This document shows, one piece after another, positions 37,345-47,464 of a stretch of 51,290 nt of DNA. Below the pieces are notes generated by a model that saw nothing but the letters and a program-made list of their open reading frames with translations, was not told the origin of the DNA and made no database searches. Source of the stretch: Bradyrhizobium sp. BRP22 (GTDB lineage: Bacteria > Pseudomonadota > Alphaproteobacteria > Rhizobiales > Xanthobacteraceae); NCBI RefSeq assembly GCF_020194175.1, contig NZ_JADYVX010000048.1, forward strand, positions 1 through 51,290, read 5' to 3'. A program made the translations under genes and the position numbers. Positions within the stretch are counted from its first letter, which is position 1. Each line of letters starts with the position of its first letter.

Positions 37345-37685
37345 TCCGTCTGAAAGGAAATGAAAAGGTTCAAGCCCGGCTTCGAGAGCTACAGGAAAGG
37401 GTCGTGGAAAAGACTGCCGTTACTCGCGAGTGGATTATCGGCAAGTTAGTGGAAAACCTTGAGAGGTCCATGCGGGCGCGTCCTGTTCGGAGCGAGGACG
37501 GCGAGGACTCGGGCGAGGTCTATCAGGGGAGCGTGGCGAACAAAGCGCTGGAAATCCTGGCGAAGATAGAAGGGCACATGGTTGACCGAAAGGAAGTCGG
37601 CAGGCCGGGCGACTTCTCGGGGATGACTGATGACGAGCTTGAAGCAAAGATTGGGGAGCTTGCCGCGGGAGAAGAGGTTGGCTAG
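37345..37685 (+). pseudogene. phage terminase small subunit, C-terminal fragment
   Basis: The plus frame from LKGNEKVQARLRELQERVVE through KTAVTREWIIGKLVENLERS, YQGSVANKALEILAKIEGHM, VDRKEVGRPGDFSGMTDDEL to the stop at 37685 is typical of the C-terminal two thirds of Terminase_2-type small subunits, which recognise phage DNA for packaging. The N-terminal helix-turn-helix is missing; upstream codons (MHLRSRGSGSGQ) are foreign. No large terminase gene follows; an IS3 fragment begins about 50 bases on. This is a prophage relic. Confidence 0.7.
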
Positions 37686-37734
37686 CGCGGCTCCTCGAAA
37701 AAAAGCAAGTCCGTCAGGATCGCAAGGCATGATC

Positions 37735-38722
37735 CCGCAGCCGGCCGTTGAAGCTCTCGATGAAGGCATTCTGGATGGGTTTACCCGGCGCCAGGCGACG
37801 CGGCTCTGATCCGCCCACATCAGGATGGCGTTGCTGGTGAGCTCGCTGCCATTGTCGCTGACCACCATTTTCGGCTTGCCGCGCTCGATCATCAGCCGGT
37901 CCAGTTCCCGCGCGACGCGGATGCCGGAGAGCGAGGTATCGGCGACCAGCGCCAGGCACTCGCGAGTGCAATCATCGACCACGGTGAGGACGCGGAAGCG
38001 GCTGCCGCAGGTCAGCTGATCCGACACGAAGTCGAGCGACCATCGGTCGTTCGGCGTCATCGGCACCGTCATCGGCGCTCTGGTCCTGATAGCGCGCTTG
38101 CGGCCGCCACCGCGGCGCACTGCAAGCTTCTCTTCCCGGTAAAGCCGGAACAGCTTCTTGTGGTTAGCCCGATAGCCCTCCCGCTTGAGCAGGACATGCA
38201 CGCGCCGATAGCCGAAGCGGCGGCGCTCATGAGCGATCGCCTTCATACGCTGGCGAAGGCCGCCATCCTCCGTCCGGATCGTCTTGTATCTCATAGTCAT
38301 GCGGCAGCTGCCGATGGTTTTACACGTCCGCCGTTCGCTCATCCCGTGGGCATCCATGAGTGGGCGACAGCTTTCCGCTTGGCCGCGGGCGTCACCACTT
38401 CTTTTCCAGAAGGTCCTTCAGCGCGACATTGTCGAGCATGGCATCCGCCAGCAACCGCTTCAGCCGCGTGTTCTCATCCTCCGGTGCCTTCAGCCGCTTG
38501 CCTCTGACACCTCCATACCGCCGAACTTCGCCTTCCGTTTGTAGATGCTGGCGTCGCTCACGCCGTGCTTGCGGCACGACTCGGCGACCGAAACGCCGGC
38601 CTCGTGCTCCTTCAAAATCCCGATGATCTGGTCTTCCGAAAAGCGGCTGCGCTTCATGCTCTGGTCCTTGTCTTGGGCCAGAACGAACTTCAAACCGGAT
38701 TAAGCCCGCGGGGCGAGGTCAG
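37735..38722 (-). mobile_element. truncated IS3-family (IS407-group) element
   Basis: On the minus strand OrfA (from ATG near 38657: MKRSRFSEDQIIGILKEHEA, GVSVAESCRKHGVSDASIYK; leucine-zipper tail EDENTRLKRLLADAMLDNVA) is frameshifted near 38515. OrfB follows (RRFGYRRVHVLLKREGYRAN, SLDFVSDQLTCGSRFRVLTV, KPKMVVSDNGSELTSNAILM) and then, in another frame, NAFIESFNGRLRD. The outer end near 38722 shows CCCGCGGGGCGAGGTCAG, typical of IS407-group inverted repeats. The inner end is lost after NGRLRD, so the Glu of the DDE triad is the last preserved feature. Confidence 0.8.
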
Positions 38723-39982
38723 AGGTCGTCCGGCAGAGATTCGACCTCCATGATAACGGTGAGGTCTCGGAACTCATGCGCGTGGCCAGACGCCGTACTG
38801 AAATCATCGGTGGCGTGGCCAATTGAAGCGTGCTGGTGGCGCTTGCCGGGGGCAGCCTATCGGAAGCGGCTCGTCGTGAGTTCGAGGCGAGGATTTTAAC
38901 CGGTGAGCGCGTCAGCCGGAGGAGATCGCCGCGAAAGCAACGCGAGGCGCGAGGAAGAACGGCAGGGCGAGCAAGGCTCCGGCCGCGACGGCCCCTGGAC
39001 CCCTTAAATCACAGGGGGCGCGGAGACCGCATTGACAAGGATGGACTAGACACCCTGAGGTGTGATTCAGAGTTCAATCCGTTCTGCATTTCAAATGCAA
39101 GCCATTGCAAATGCAGGGCTGTCCTTTTGTCGACGGATATATCGCGGAATCCTACTAACTTTTCATATGCCCCGAGCGACGCACTATGGGAAGCGTCGCG
39201 GATGAGTCGGGCGCGAGCGCTATCGTTCGACGTGCACACGCGTAACGGATCGCACATCCTCAGGAAGGCCTTTAATTGCAGCAGTCGCGAATGAAAATGG
39301 CTGGGGTGCGAAAAGGAATAGCTAACCGATGTCACCCCACGGGCTTGACTCTGTCAACTTCGTGCCCACGAGCAAGCCATCACTACGATGACAAGGATAG
39401 TGAGGGTAATCAGGAGTGGGGACAGCATCGAAGCCTTCCGGCATTCCGTGCCCTAATTAGAAGCCTGGCGCTTGATAATGAAGAAGCGCGTGACGGCTGC
39501 CATTTGAGCTGAAGATTACCTCAAGAGCGGCACATGCCGCTTTGATCCAGATCAACCGGCGGTACCGCGCCCGCGCCGCGCGATTCCCGGAGCCAACGAT
39601 TGCCGGGCTGTGCAGGCCACCGAACTCACACCGACCTTGTCGGATATGACGCAGACCCGATCGTCAGCCTTGAGACAATTCGTGCACGTGACGCGACGCT
39701 CGATTCAAGCGTCTCGCCGATAGTTGTATCAAGCGCTTGCAGAAGCGCCGCGATTTCAGTTCGGCACGCCGCTTGCTTCATGCAAGGAGCATCACGAAGC
39801 AACCGGTGATGTAGGGGCGGACCCAGCGCGTGTACCCAGCGCATCTACTCTGCGCCGGGGCCGCCTCTTCTACTCTCTGAACGCGGCACGAGCCGGCATG
39901 AAATGGCATGTTGGGACGGGGTGCCACTCCGATCGCATCGGTCACTTCAGATCAGTGCACACCATATAGGAGGATTAATGAG
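38723..39982. other. no recognisable gene
   Basis: Only short, mutually overlapping frames. I see no protein motif, no RNA gene and no terminator here. The last bases hold the ribosome binding site of the PAN-domain gene. Confidence 0.35.
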
Positions 39983-40267
39983 ATGAAAGCACCTCTCGTC
40001 GTTTTGGCGTTAGCTGTCTTGAGCGCTCCGGCCCTCGCCCAGTCCATCGAATATGGGAAGGACCGGTTAGGCTCTGATATCAGCAACTTCTCTCTGCCGG
40101 CGAACAGCGTTCCTGAGAACTGCCAGGGTGCTTGCCAGGCCAATTCGGGCTGCACGGCGTGGACCTTCGCCCGCAGTGGCTGGCAAGGTGCAACTCCGCG
40201 CTGTTGGTTGAAGAACGCCGCGCCGGCACCAACGGACAATTTCTGCTGCGTGTCTGGCCGTAGGTAA
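39983..40267 (+). CDS. secreted PAN/Apple-domain protein
   Basis: ATG at 39983 with TAGGAGG 10 bases upstream gives a 94-residue protein. A signal peptide (MKAPLVVLALAVLSAPALA, cut before QSIEYG) is followed by one PAN/Apple-like domain: DRLGSDISNFSLP, CQGACQANSGCTAWTFARSG, CWLKNAAPAPTDNFCCVSG. The six cysteines and C-x3-C...C-x-AWTF...CWLK pattern match the rhizobial single-PAN proteins, which are exported and presumed to bind carbohydrate or protein. Intact single gene. Role unknown; an envelope or host-contact role is inferred. Confidence 0.82.
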   Translation: MKAPLVVLALAVLSAPALAQSIEYGKDRLGSDISNFSLPANSVPENCQGACQANSGCTAWTFARSGWQGATPRCWLKNAAPAPTDNFCCVSGRR

Positions 40268-40885
40268 GCGCCGTAGCAGCTTGCATGGATGGGCAAGCGG
40301 ACGATTCTGGCTGCAAGCTTGCCGCATGCACGTTCCCCCAGCATCGTCTCGCAGAAGTCGGGCAAGTCAACCGATCGCCTCAGCCAGCTTGCGCGCAATA
40401 CGCCAAACGTTCTCCAATCTCGTTCGCCCCCACGGTGATGCCCCTCCCGGAGGCGACACGGCGCCTCTGGTGGCTACCTCTGCGCCCCCAGCCGCAGCGG
40501 TCGGGCGGATAGTCGCTTCCCAGACCCAGAGCGCTTACCGGCAGCTGCGCGCACTGACGGCCGTTGCCTCAGCCACGCGCGTCCTTGAATCCGGCGCGAG
40601 GCGATCGGCCCGTGGGGCAGTGCCAACACCATGGCCAGATTCATGCGCGGGCAAGCGCATTGGGAGCGGCCGACTTGCTGCAACGGGCACTTCGCGCACT
40701 CTCTAGTGATTTGCTGGCGGCGGAGAGCCTGCATCAAGCCAAAACTAGCCAGTCGTTTCAAATGAAAGTTTTATGATGCCCCGGTGAGTCTGCGGCATTC
40801 GCCGCACCGGTTCGTCTCAACAGAAGGAGTGGCCGAGATCGCCGAGTCCGGTATGGTCTAGTGATCCTGGCGACGAACCCCTAGT

Positions 40886-41413
40886 CTAGAAGCCCAGAAT
40901 GCTCTGCCTGGTCAATTCGCCGTGGAGTTTGCGAATTTTCAGCGAGTCGGTCATAAGTGTCTCGAAAGCCTCCTTCGCAAATTCCGTCTCCAGCTCAATC
41001 ACCCTGTCGAGCGAGGGGAGGGCCGCAAGCTTCTCCAGGAGGCTCAAGGTTTGTTTCAGCGATTTCCGGGTGTAGTCGTTATAGGCGTCGGCGATCGTTA
41101 CAACACCGAAGGCGACGCGCACGGCCGAAACCGCAGGGAAGGTATCACTCCCGGAAGCCTCAACCGGCGCGCCTTGAGCCGGTGCGGCCAATGTGCTGTT
41201 CGGCTCGTCGACTTTGATCTTCTTGCCTATCTGCGCAGGTTCATTGATTTGTTCTTGGGCGCCCTCCGATTGGTCCGCCACAGGCGTCGGCTCGGGGACT
41301 CGATGTGCGTCGGCTTCCTTGCTCCGCCGGGCCTTTTTGCGCCCCCGCCGTTCTGTGTTTCGGTTGCGCTGGCCGGATTTTCCGATCGGCTTATTCCCAT
41401 TCTCACTCGACAT
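40886..41413 (-). CDS. second phasin-like protein
   Basis: ATG at 41411-41413 with GGAGC upstream is chosen; the longer frame to 41566 is not supported. The N-terminal 90 residues are low-complexity and charged (RGRKKARRSKEADAHRVPEP, EGAQEQINEPAQIGKKIKVD). The C-terminal 85 residues carry the phasin helix: VVTIADAYNDYTRKSLKQTL, SLLEKLAALPSLDRVIELET, EFAKEAFETLMTDSLKIRKL, HGEL. The A-x-Y-x-DY-x-KSL...EKL...LD-x-x-I-E-L pattern is the phasin-2 signature. It probably binds PHB granules; the basic N-terminus could also contact DNA, as in PhaF-like phasins (inference). Confidence 0.72.
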   Translation of the reverse strand: MSSENGNKPIGKSGQRNRNTERRGRKKARRSKEADAHRVPEPTPVADQSEGAQEQINEPAQIGKKIKVDEPNSTLAAPAQGAPVEASGSDTFPAVSAVRVAFGVVTIADAYNDYTRKSLKQTLSLLEKLAALPSLDRVIELETEFAKEAFETLMTDSLKIRKLHGELTRQSILGF

Positions 41414-41658
41414 TGGGGCTCCAAATCTCAAATATGGATAAGTGCCAGGCTGCGACATGTTTGCGCTGGATTCGCGGTTGGGCTTTGTTCCTCGGGTGGC
41501 GGTCATGTGTTGGCATTTGGAAGGGGAGCGCCAGTGGCCATCTCGTGCCTTCCGACTGAGGCTCATATGCTAGGCAGTCACCGCGGCGTCAGTACCGGAG
41601 CCCAACAGAGGTCGCGCGAATTCTCAGCGGGTCGACGGTCTAGCAGCGAGAGTTGGCA

Positions 41659-41958
41659 ATGCGGCGATTTAAGGGGCAAAGGTTCAATTCTCTGACGATG
41701 CTGGCGGTTGAGGCGCATCATGTGATTGCGCTGCGGTTGATGAAGCTGATGTTCGGCGGCAAAGGGGCCCGGCGCGAATCCGAAGGCATGATCAGCGAAA
41801 AGATAGATGCGGCCGTCGAAGCCGGCACAAGGCTGATGTCTGGAGCTTCGGGAGATGAAATAGTTCGTCGGCATCGACGGCGAGTAGCAGCGAATGCGAA
41901 GCCGCTAACCGGATCGAATTTGGGCCCCAGAAAGCGAACACGGCGCCGACGAAAGTAG
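41659..41958 (+). CDS. conserved rhizobial hypothetical protein, 99 aa
   Basis: The start is taken at ATG 41659 (MRRFKGQRFNSLTMLAVEAH). The frame then reads HVIALRLMKLMFGGKGARRE, SEGMISEKIDAAVEAGTRLM, SGASGDEIVRRHRRRVAANA and a basic tail to 41958. The block ALRLMKLMxGG...EMISEKxDAAxxAGxxLMxGASGDEIVRxYR is one I know from many Bradyrhizobium hypothetical proteins. Soluble, helical, basic. Function unknown. A TTG two codons upstream is an equivalent start. Confidence 0.65.
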   Translation: MRRFKGQRFNSLTMLAVEAHHVIALRLMKLMFGGKGARRESEGMISEKIDAAVEAGTRLMSGASGDEIVRRHRRRVAANAKPLTGSNLGPRKRTRRRRK

Positions 41959-42339
41959 CCTCCCCGCCTGGATCCGCCGGCGCCATGCGCGTCTGCGCCC
42001 ACGCCGCTGGTCGCTCACCCGCTTCCTCATCCTTGCTGTGGATCCTGTCGCGGATGGTGAGGGGCGCGGCTAAGGAGCGATCCCGATTACCGCAGCCCGA
42101 CCACGATTACCAGGACGTCGGTCGTCAACCAGTCCGGTATGCGCTTCGCAGGTTCAGCCATGGTTTTGGCCCTCCGCTAAGGGCACTCTCCGACATGCCC
42201 AAGCTAAGCGATATGACCTGCTTCACGAAACCGAAAAAGCTGCTCGCGCGAGTGATCCAGATCAACGCGACACTGAACTCCCTGTGCTATGTTGCTATTA
42301 GACTAAGTGGCCTTCGGGCCATCAAGGGTACGAGGTGCC

Positions 42340-42501
42340 ATGGCTGATCATGCAGAAAGTCTCCGCGCGCGAGCCGAGCAATGTCGGCAGCAAGCTGCAA
42401 AGACGGCTGGTCCGATCGGCAACTGCTGCGGCGCTCTGATGAATGCTGAGGCTGGCCCAGCTACTGGTGCTCGCCTCAATCGAAAACGCCTGCAGGAGTG
42501 A
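42340..42501 (+). CDS. small hypothetical protein, 53 aa, probably frameshifted
   Basis: ATG at 42340 preceded by GAGGTGCC opens MADHAESLRARAEQCRQQAA, then KTAGPIGNCCG. The first 25 residues match the SLRARAEQCRQQA-type start shared with the next gene (YRAKAEDCRARAERA). After that the frame appears lost, because the family normally continues with a W-x-x-LAE-type helix. Function unknown. Confidence 0.4.
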   Translation: MADHAESLRARAEQCRQQAAKTAGPIGNCCGALMNAEAGPATGARLNRKRLQE

Positions 42502-42717
42502 ACCTGACGAAGGTGCCGCTCTCAGGCGTCCACAGGTTCACTGAGACGCCGGCGCACCCGGAGCAGCCCAGACTTGCAGAAACTGCTTTGCGTACTTTTC
42601 TGATGTGCGACCTCTTTGCTGATCGACTTCGTTGGCTCGTCCCGGTCGGCTGAGAGGGGGCACCCCCCGGCGCGGAGTGCAGATGGCCGCGCCGGGGTAC
42701 ACGACCTGGGGCGGAAT

Positions 42718-43134
42718 ATGAGTCGAAGCAATTCAGCCTGCTACCGTGCCAAGGCGGAGGATTGTCGCGCGCGGGCTGAGCGAGCGAAGAGCCGGATCGA
42801 GAAGGAGTGCTGGCAGTTCTTCGCTGACGAATGGCAAAAGCTCGCCGAGGACACCGAGAGACTTGAAAAACCAATGAGTCTTCGATCGATGCCCCACTTG
42901 GAAACTTGCTTAGGAATCCTGCGCAGGTTGATCGCTAAAGGCAATCTGAACGGCGTTCCATTGGCTGAGAGGGCCATTAACGAATACTGGGATGCCACCC
43001 TGCCGAGGGCCCGCAAGAGTGGCCTTCGGCTTCTTCGGCAAGACATTCTGGCCCAGGCTAATGCCGTGGTCGGGGATCGCCGCTCCTTCGCCGAGATCGT
43101 GAACGCGTACATCGAAACAAAGCTGGCAGAGTAA
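42718..43134 (+). CDS. hypothetical protein, 138 aa, with small-helical N-terminal domain
   Basis: ATG at 42718 (MSRSNSACYRAKAEDCRARA) opens a complete frame to 43134. The N-terminal 50 residues (RAERAKSRIEKECWQFFADE, WQKLAEDTERLEK) belong to a small helical family frequent in rhizobia as stand-alone 50-70-residue proteins. The C-terminal part (HLETCLGILRRLIAKGNLNG, SFAEIVNAYIETKLAE) is a second helical unit. The gene begins 216 bases after a shorter relative, suggesting an old duplication. No function known. Confidence 0.6.
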   Translation: MSRSNSACYRAKAEDCRARAERAKSRIEKECWQFFADEWQKLAEDTERLEKPMSLRSMPHLETCLGILRRLIAKGNLNGVPLAERAINEYWDATLPRARKSGLRLLRQDILAQANAVVGDRRSFAEIVNAYIETKLAE

Positions 43135-43189
43135 GGCCGCCTTGGTTCGATACCCGCGGAGACGTGTCAGGCGTCATAGGAGAAGCCGA

Positions 43190-43964
43190 TGACGGGACTT
43201 TTAGCGAGAACCCTCACCACAAAGCTGACGGTGTCGAATTCGTTGGATGGCGATGACATCCGGGCGCTTCAAAATTTGCCGATCCGAACTCGAAATCTCG
43301 AGGCGCTGCAGGTCATCGTTGCCGACGGTGATCGTCCCGCAGAATGCTGCGTCCTGACGGAAGGTTTTGCCTTTCGCTCGAAAACGCGTTCGATGGGCAC
43401 CGGCAAGTGGTATCGCTGCATATTCCGGGTGAAATTCCCGACCTGCAGAGCCTCCATCTCAAGGTCATGGATCATGACCTGATCACTCTTACACCGTGCA
43501 TCACTGGGGTCATCCCGCATGACGCATTACGGCAATTGAACCGAGAGCGCCCGAACGTGGCAGCGGCTCTTTGGCGGGAAACGTTGATCGACGCAGCCAT
43601 CTTCCGGGAATGAATCGTCAACGTCGGCCGCAGATCGGCGGCCGCGAGGATGACGCACCTGTTTCTCGAACTTTACCGGAGGCTTGAGGCTGTAGGCCTG
43701 GCCAAAGACGGCGGATTTGAGCTTCCTATCACGCAATCGCTGCTGGGTGACTGCCTTGGATTCTCGGCGGTGCATGTCAATAGAGTGCTGCAGGATGTGC
43801 GGGGCGCCGGCCTTCTGGCGGTCAACCGTGCCAATTTTCGGCTTCTCCAGCAGGAAAAGCTGGAGCAGGTGGCGGGGTTCGACGGCACTTACCTGCATCA
43901 AGCTGGCCCTCTAACGGGAATCGCGATCGGGTTTTCGTGCGAAGACATCGATCCGAAAGATTGA
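43190..43964 (+). pseudogene. Crp/Fnr-type transcriptional regulator, nonsense and frameshift
   Basis: ATG at 43190 opens a cyclic-nucleotide-binding-type barrel (RTRNLEALQVIVADGDRPAE, CCVLTEGFAF). A one-base shift near 43390 moves it to another frame (HRQVVSLHIPGEIPDLQSLH, LKVMDHDLITLTPCITGVIP). A TGA at about 43611-43613 replaces the Trp codon expected in FRE-W-IVNVGRRSA. The C-terminal HTH_Crp domain then follows in the same frame (ARMTHLFLELYRRLEAVGLA, LPITQSLLGDCLGFSAVHVN, RVLQDVRGAGLL). It lacks the N-terminal cysteines of oxygen-sensing FNR. Reverting one base and one codon would restore a regulator of about 255 residues. Confidence 0.8.
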
Positions 43965-44018
43965 GATGTTGTGCGCTCCGCTGAGGCGCATACAGAGGCG
44001 CCGTAGATGGTCTCGCGG

Positions 44019-44345
44019 TGACCTGCCACTGAATTTTCATCCAGCAGCGGTTGAGTCTCGGAGTTTTGTACGCCAAGTGGTGCGGGTGGAGCAACGGACG
44101 ATCGGCGGAGCTGGTCGGGGTTGCGGAGCCGATCGTCCGTTGCGGTGAGGTGGGCAGCATAGGCCGCTAGGGTCAGGTATTTCAGGGAAGTGTGGGGCCG
44201 GAGGTTATCATCGGCGACCCAGGCAGCGATCTTCGCACAGGCGTCATCCAGATCGAAGAACAGGGTCTCGTTGAGCAGTTCATCGCGCACCCGGCCGTTA
44301 AAAACTCTCGATGAAGCCGTTCTGCATCGGCTTTCCCGGTGCAAT
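44019..44345 (-). pseudogene. IS3-family element, 3' end (copy B)
   Basis: The minus strand gives the end of an IS3-type OrfB: ESFNGRVRDELLNETLFFDL-type block (in frame as FNGRVRDELLNETLFFDL), DDACAKIAAWVADDNLRPHT, SLKYLTLAAYAAHLTATDDR, followed by the terminal sequence shared with 21220-21293. The element end is TGACCTGCCACTGAA at 44019. The left part of the element is missing because it joins the integrase gene at about 44345. Confidence 0.85.
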
Positions 44346-45060
44346 GAAGTGCAATCGACGGCCGTAGGTTGAAAAGCGGCACCTTCTGATCATTGCCGTC
44401 CTTCTCCCGTGGGTCCTTGCGGTCGCGGATAATGAGAATCCGCTTTTTCATATCCACGTCCGGCCAGTCGGGTCGACAAATCTCCTCTTGGCGCATCGTT
44501 GTCGCGACGGCGTAGGGAACAATGCGGCCCATTGGAATGACTTGCCGAGGGTTGCTTTCAAAGTACTCAATGAGCTCATCAAGTTCATCTTGGGTTGGTC
44601 GTCGGTCTCGCTCATCCGATTTTCCGACAAGACCCAAGTGCTTCAACGCAAAGCGCGCTAAGCGAACCTCTTCGGCCGATACTTCAATGCCGCGAACCGC
44701 TGCTGCATGGGTTGCGATGGTTCTGATGAACGACATGTCAATTGCCAGTGTGGCAGGTCCGGCGCCTTCCTTCGCTCGCTTTCTGCCGAATTCGATCAGT
44801 CGTTCACGGTTGAGCTGGGGCAGCTTCACCGTTCCCAAAGACTCCTTGCCGCCAAAACGGCCGCTTTGGAAAGGCGGGGAGCGCGGCCACCTCATGCATA
44901 TCTTCGATATGAAGATCGATGAGGTCACCGAACGTACGAGCCTGTACGGCTGCCCGTGGCTTTGGCGACCCGCTGCGATCGATATAGCGCTCCATGTCGA
45001 TCGCCAGTCTTCGCCGTCGTTGCGGCGGCGATGGGTCAAGCCTCGAGCAGCGCTGATCAT
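44345..45060 (-). pseudogene. tyrosine site-specific integrase, truncated at both ends
   Basis: The minus strand shows the SAM-like arm-binding part (MERYIDRSGSPKPRAAVQAR, TFGDLIDLHIEDMHEV), then after a frameshift near 44880 KESLGTVKLPQLNRERLIEF, GRKRAKEGAGPATLAIDMSF, PTQDELDELIEYFESNPRQV and YAVATTMRQEEICRPDWPDV. The latter contains the first catalytic Arg (MRQEEI). The HxxR and Tyr motifs are missing because the gene is cut by IS3 copy B, and the N-terminus is cut by the IS21 fragment. Such integrases catalyse island or phage integration; this one is inactive. Confidence 0.8.
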
Positions 45061-45084
45061 CTTGGCGTCGCCGAACACGCTGGA

Positions 45085-45820
45085 CCATTCGCCGAAGGCG
45101 AGACCCCGGGTCCGAAGGATCGTGGGTGCTCGGCAACGATCCTTCCATCCTGACGGATCACGATCCGGTCGGCGACCGGACGGCCGACGGCGCTGGCTGC
45201 GGCTGAGTATTTGTTGTTATCGAAGCCACCAGAGATGTCTTGGCGACCGACGCCAGCACCGCATGGAAACCGTCGAACCTGCCGCATAGGGCACGAGCTT
45301 GGGACGCTGGCTTTAAAACACGTCCCCGATCTTCTGATCGGTCAGCTCTGGATGGCGATATGCCTTGGCGTAGGCGATGCACCTATCCAGCAGCCAGGCG
45401 TGAACCGCAGCCTCGGCGTGAAGAACCGTTCCCTGACCAGCCCAACCTGGTTCTCGACGTGCCCCGTCTTCCAGCCCAGGGCTGGCGTGCAGGCAACCGG
45501 ATCGACCAGGTAGTAGCTGCACACCTGCAGGAACCGGCGATTGTAGCGACGATCCTTGCCGACAAAGATCGTCTCGACCGCGGTCTTCATATTGTCGTAG
45601 ATGCCGCGGCTGCAGGTGCCCTTGAACAGGGCGCACGCCCGGTCGTGCGCGTCGAACACCATCTCCCGCGCCTCTCAGAGATAGGCTCCGCACGAACAGC
45701 ATACGGCTGTGGCAGAGCCGGACGTGCGCGACCTTCACTATGACCGTGGTGCCGCTCAACAGGACCAACTCGTGGCTCCAGCTGAACTGGTAGGCTTTCG
45801 CCCGGTGCAAAGCTCAGCGG
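45085..45820 (-). pseudogene. IS21-family IstA transposase fragment
   Basis: Several minus frames together give IstA: VKVAHVRLCHSRMLFVRSLS, MVFDAHDRACALFKGTCSRG, IYDNMKTAVETIFVGKDRRY, DPVACTPALGWKTGHVENQV, GLVRERFFTPRLRF, IAYAKAYRHPELTDQKI, FDNNKYSAAASAVGRPVADR and IVIRQDGRIVAEHPRSFG. At least three frameshifts, both termini missing, and no IstB helper gene alongside. Confidence 0.85.
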
Positions 45821-46061
45821 GACGTAGGCTGCCGCTGTCGATCGCGCAGGTCCTTCTCACCGCCTAGCGTAACGCCGTACGGCCTTCTAACCCCATCATA
45901 CCCCTTCAATTACCCACATTTGATGTCCGATTTGAACGAAGCTCCGCGGGCGAAATCTTGGATCGGCAGAATCTGTTGTGATTCGTTGTTCAACACCTGA
46001 TTCGGAGGCGCGGGGTGCTCAATGGGCTGGTGAAAGAACGCGCGGAGACGCGTGCTCAGCA

Positions 46062-47190
46062 TTGACGACCGGTATAGAGACGTGGCTTGATCGGGAGCTG
46101 CGGGATGTAAGGCTGAGCGGCTTGGCCGCCGGTTCTACAAATTGCATGCACAAATCCGGAACGACATGGTGTCCAAGCATCCCGCTGGTTTGTCAGGACT
46201 GGGCCAATACGGAGGCCGCCTATTGCTTCTTCTCCAACGAATGGGTCAACGAGGCGGATATTCTTTGCGGTCATCGAGGCGACGCGCGAGCGCGTAACGG
46301 CGACGGAGGGACCGATCCTCGTCCTCCATGACACGACAGAATTCAGCTTCAAGCGCGAGAAACCAGTGCGACATACTGATGCATTCGAGCGTCGCCGTGA
46401 CGATCGATGGACTTCCGCTCGGCCTTGCGGCAATCAGGTTCTGGACAGGCAAGAAGTTGAAGGGGACGACGGTGCTGAAGCGTAAGATCAATCCGACACG
46501 GTTCCGATCGAGCAGAAGGAGAGCATCCGCTGGCTGGAGAATTTATCGCAATCGACCGATCTTCTCGCTGCCCCTGGACGATGCGTTCATATTGGTGATC
46601 GCGAGAATGACGTCTATGTGCTGTTTTGCCTGGCCGAAGAGGTTGGAACGCTTTTCCTGGTGCGAACCTGTGTTGATCGGCTGGCCGAGGACGGCAATCA
46701 TACAATTGCCGACGAAATGGACGAGGTTTCGATCAAAGGCCTACATCGGATCAAAGTCAAGGACGACAAAGGCGATCCGGATGAAGCGCTTCTCGAAATT
46801 CGTTTCCGCAAGCTTCGAATTCTGCCGCCGGTCGTCAAGCAGAAGAAATGTCCCGCACTCACTTTGACCATGATCCATGTTCAAGAGCGGGGAAGGCCGA
46901 AGCGGATCGAGTGGAAGCTCCTCACCAATCTTCCGATCCGATCGGGCAGGCGTCTGGTCAATCTGATCGCGGTTTTCTGCAGTGTGAGCTGGCGCGTCTT
47001 CTGGATGACGATGCTCAATCGTTCCTCGCCGAATGCCATACCGCAAACGGCGCCGACAGATCCCGAAATCAGGCTTCTTGATCATTTGGTGAAAGACAGG
47101 CGTGGCGACGATCGCTCTCGAGGAAGCGCGCTCTCGCACTATGTGCTCAAGATCGCGCGGCTAGGAGGGCCGGGATGCCGAATTCCAGGC
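46062..47190 (+). pseudogene. IS4-family (Tn5-like) transposase, deleted and frameshifted
   Basis: The fragments, in order, are GIETWLDRELRDVRLSGLAA, IPLVCQDWANTEAAYCFFSN, EWVNEADIL, ILVLHDTTEFSFKREKP (other frame), ILMHSSVAVTIDGLPLGLAA, DRENDVYVLFCLAEEVGTLF and GLHRIKVKDDKGDPDEALLE. After KLLTNLPIRSGRR the text jumps to LVNLIAVFCSVSWRVFWMTM. That jump removes the Y-(2)-R-(3)-E-(6)-K segment holding the catalytic Glu of this family, so it cannot transpose. Confidence 0.8.
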
Positions 47191-47464
47191 GCAAGAAGGC
47201 GGCGTTGGCTTCCTCTTCATGCCGACTTGCAGCACGATCGAGGCTTGCTGCCATCGCGGCTCGCCGAGGGTGAGACTCTCGGGAAGCTGCTGTACGAAAT
47301 TGCGCGCAACAAAGTCGCTGTTGTAGACACGAGACACGAGCGTCTGGCCCTTTTTCCCACGTCAAGGCGCACGACGCCTAGGAGTCCGGATTGTTGATGT
47401 CGCACTCACCCGCGCGATTCTCAGCCCGGGCTGATCGTGATTGAGACGCGCCGCGATGGCAACC

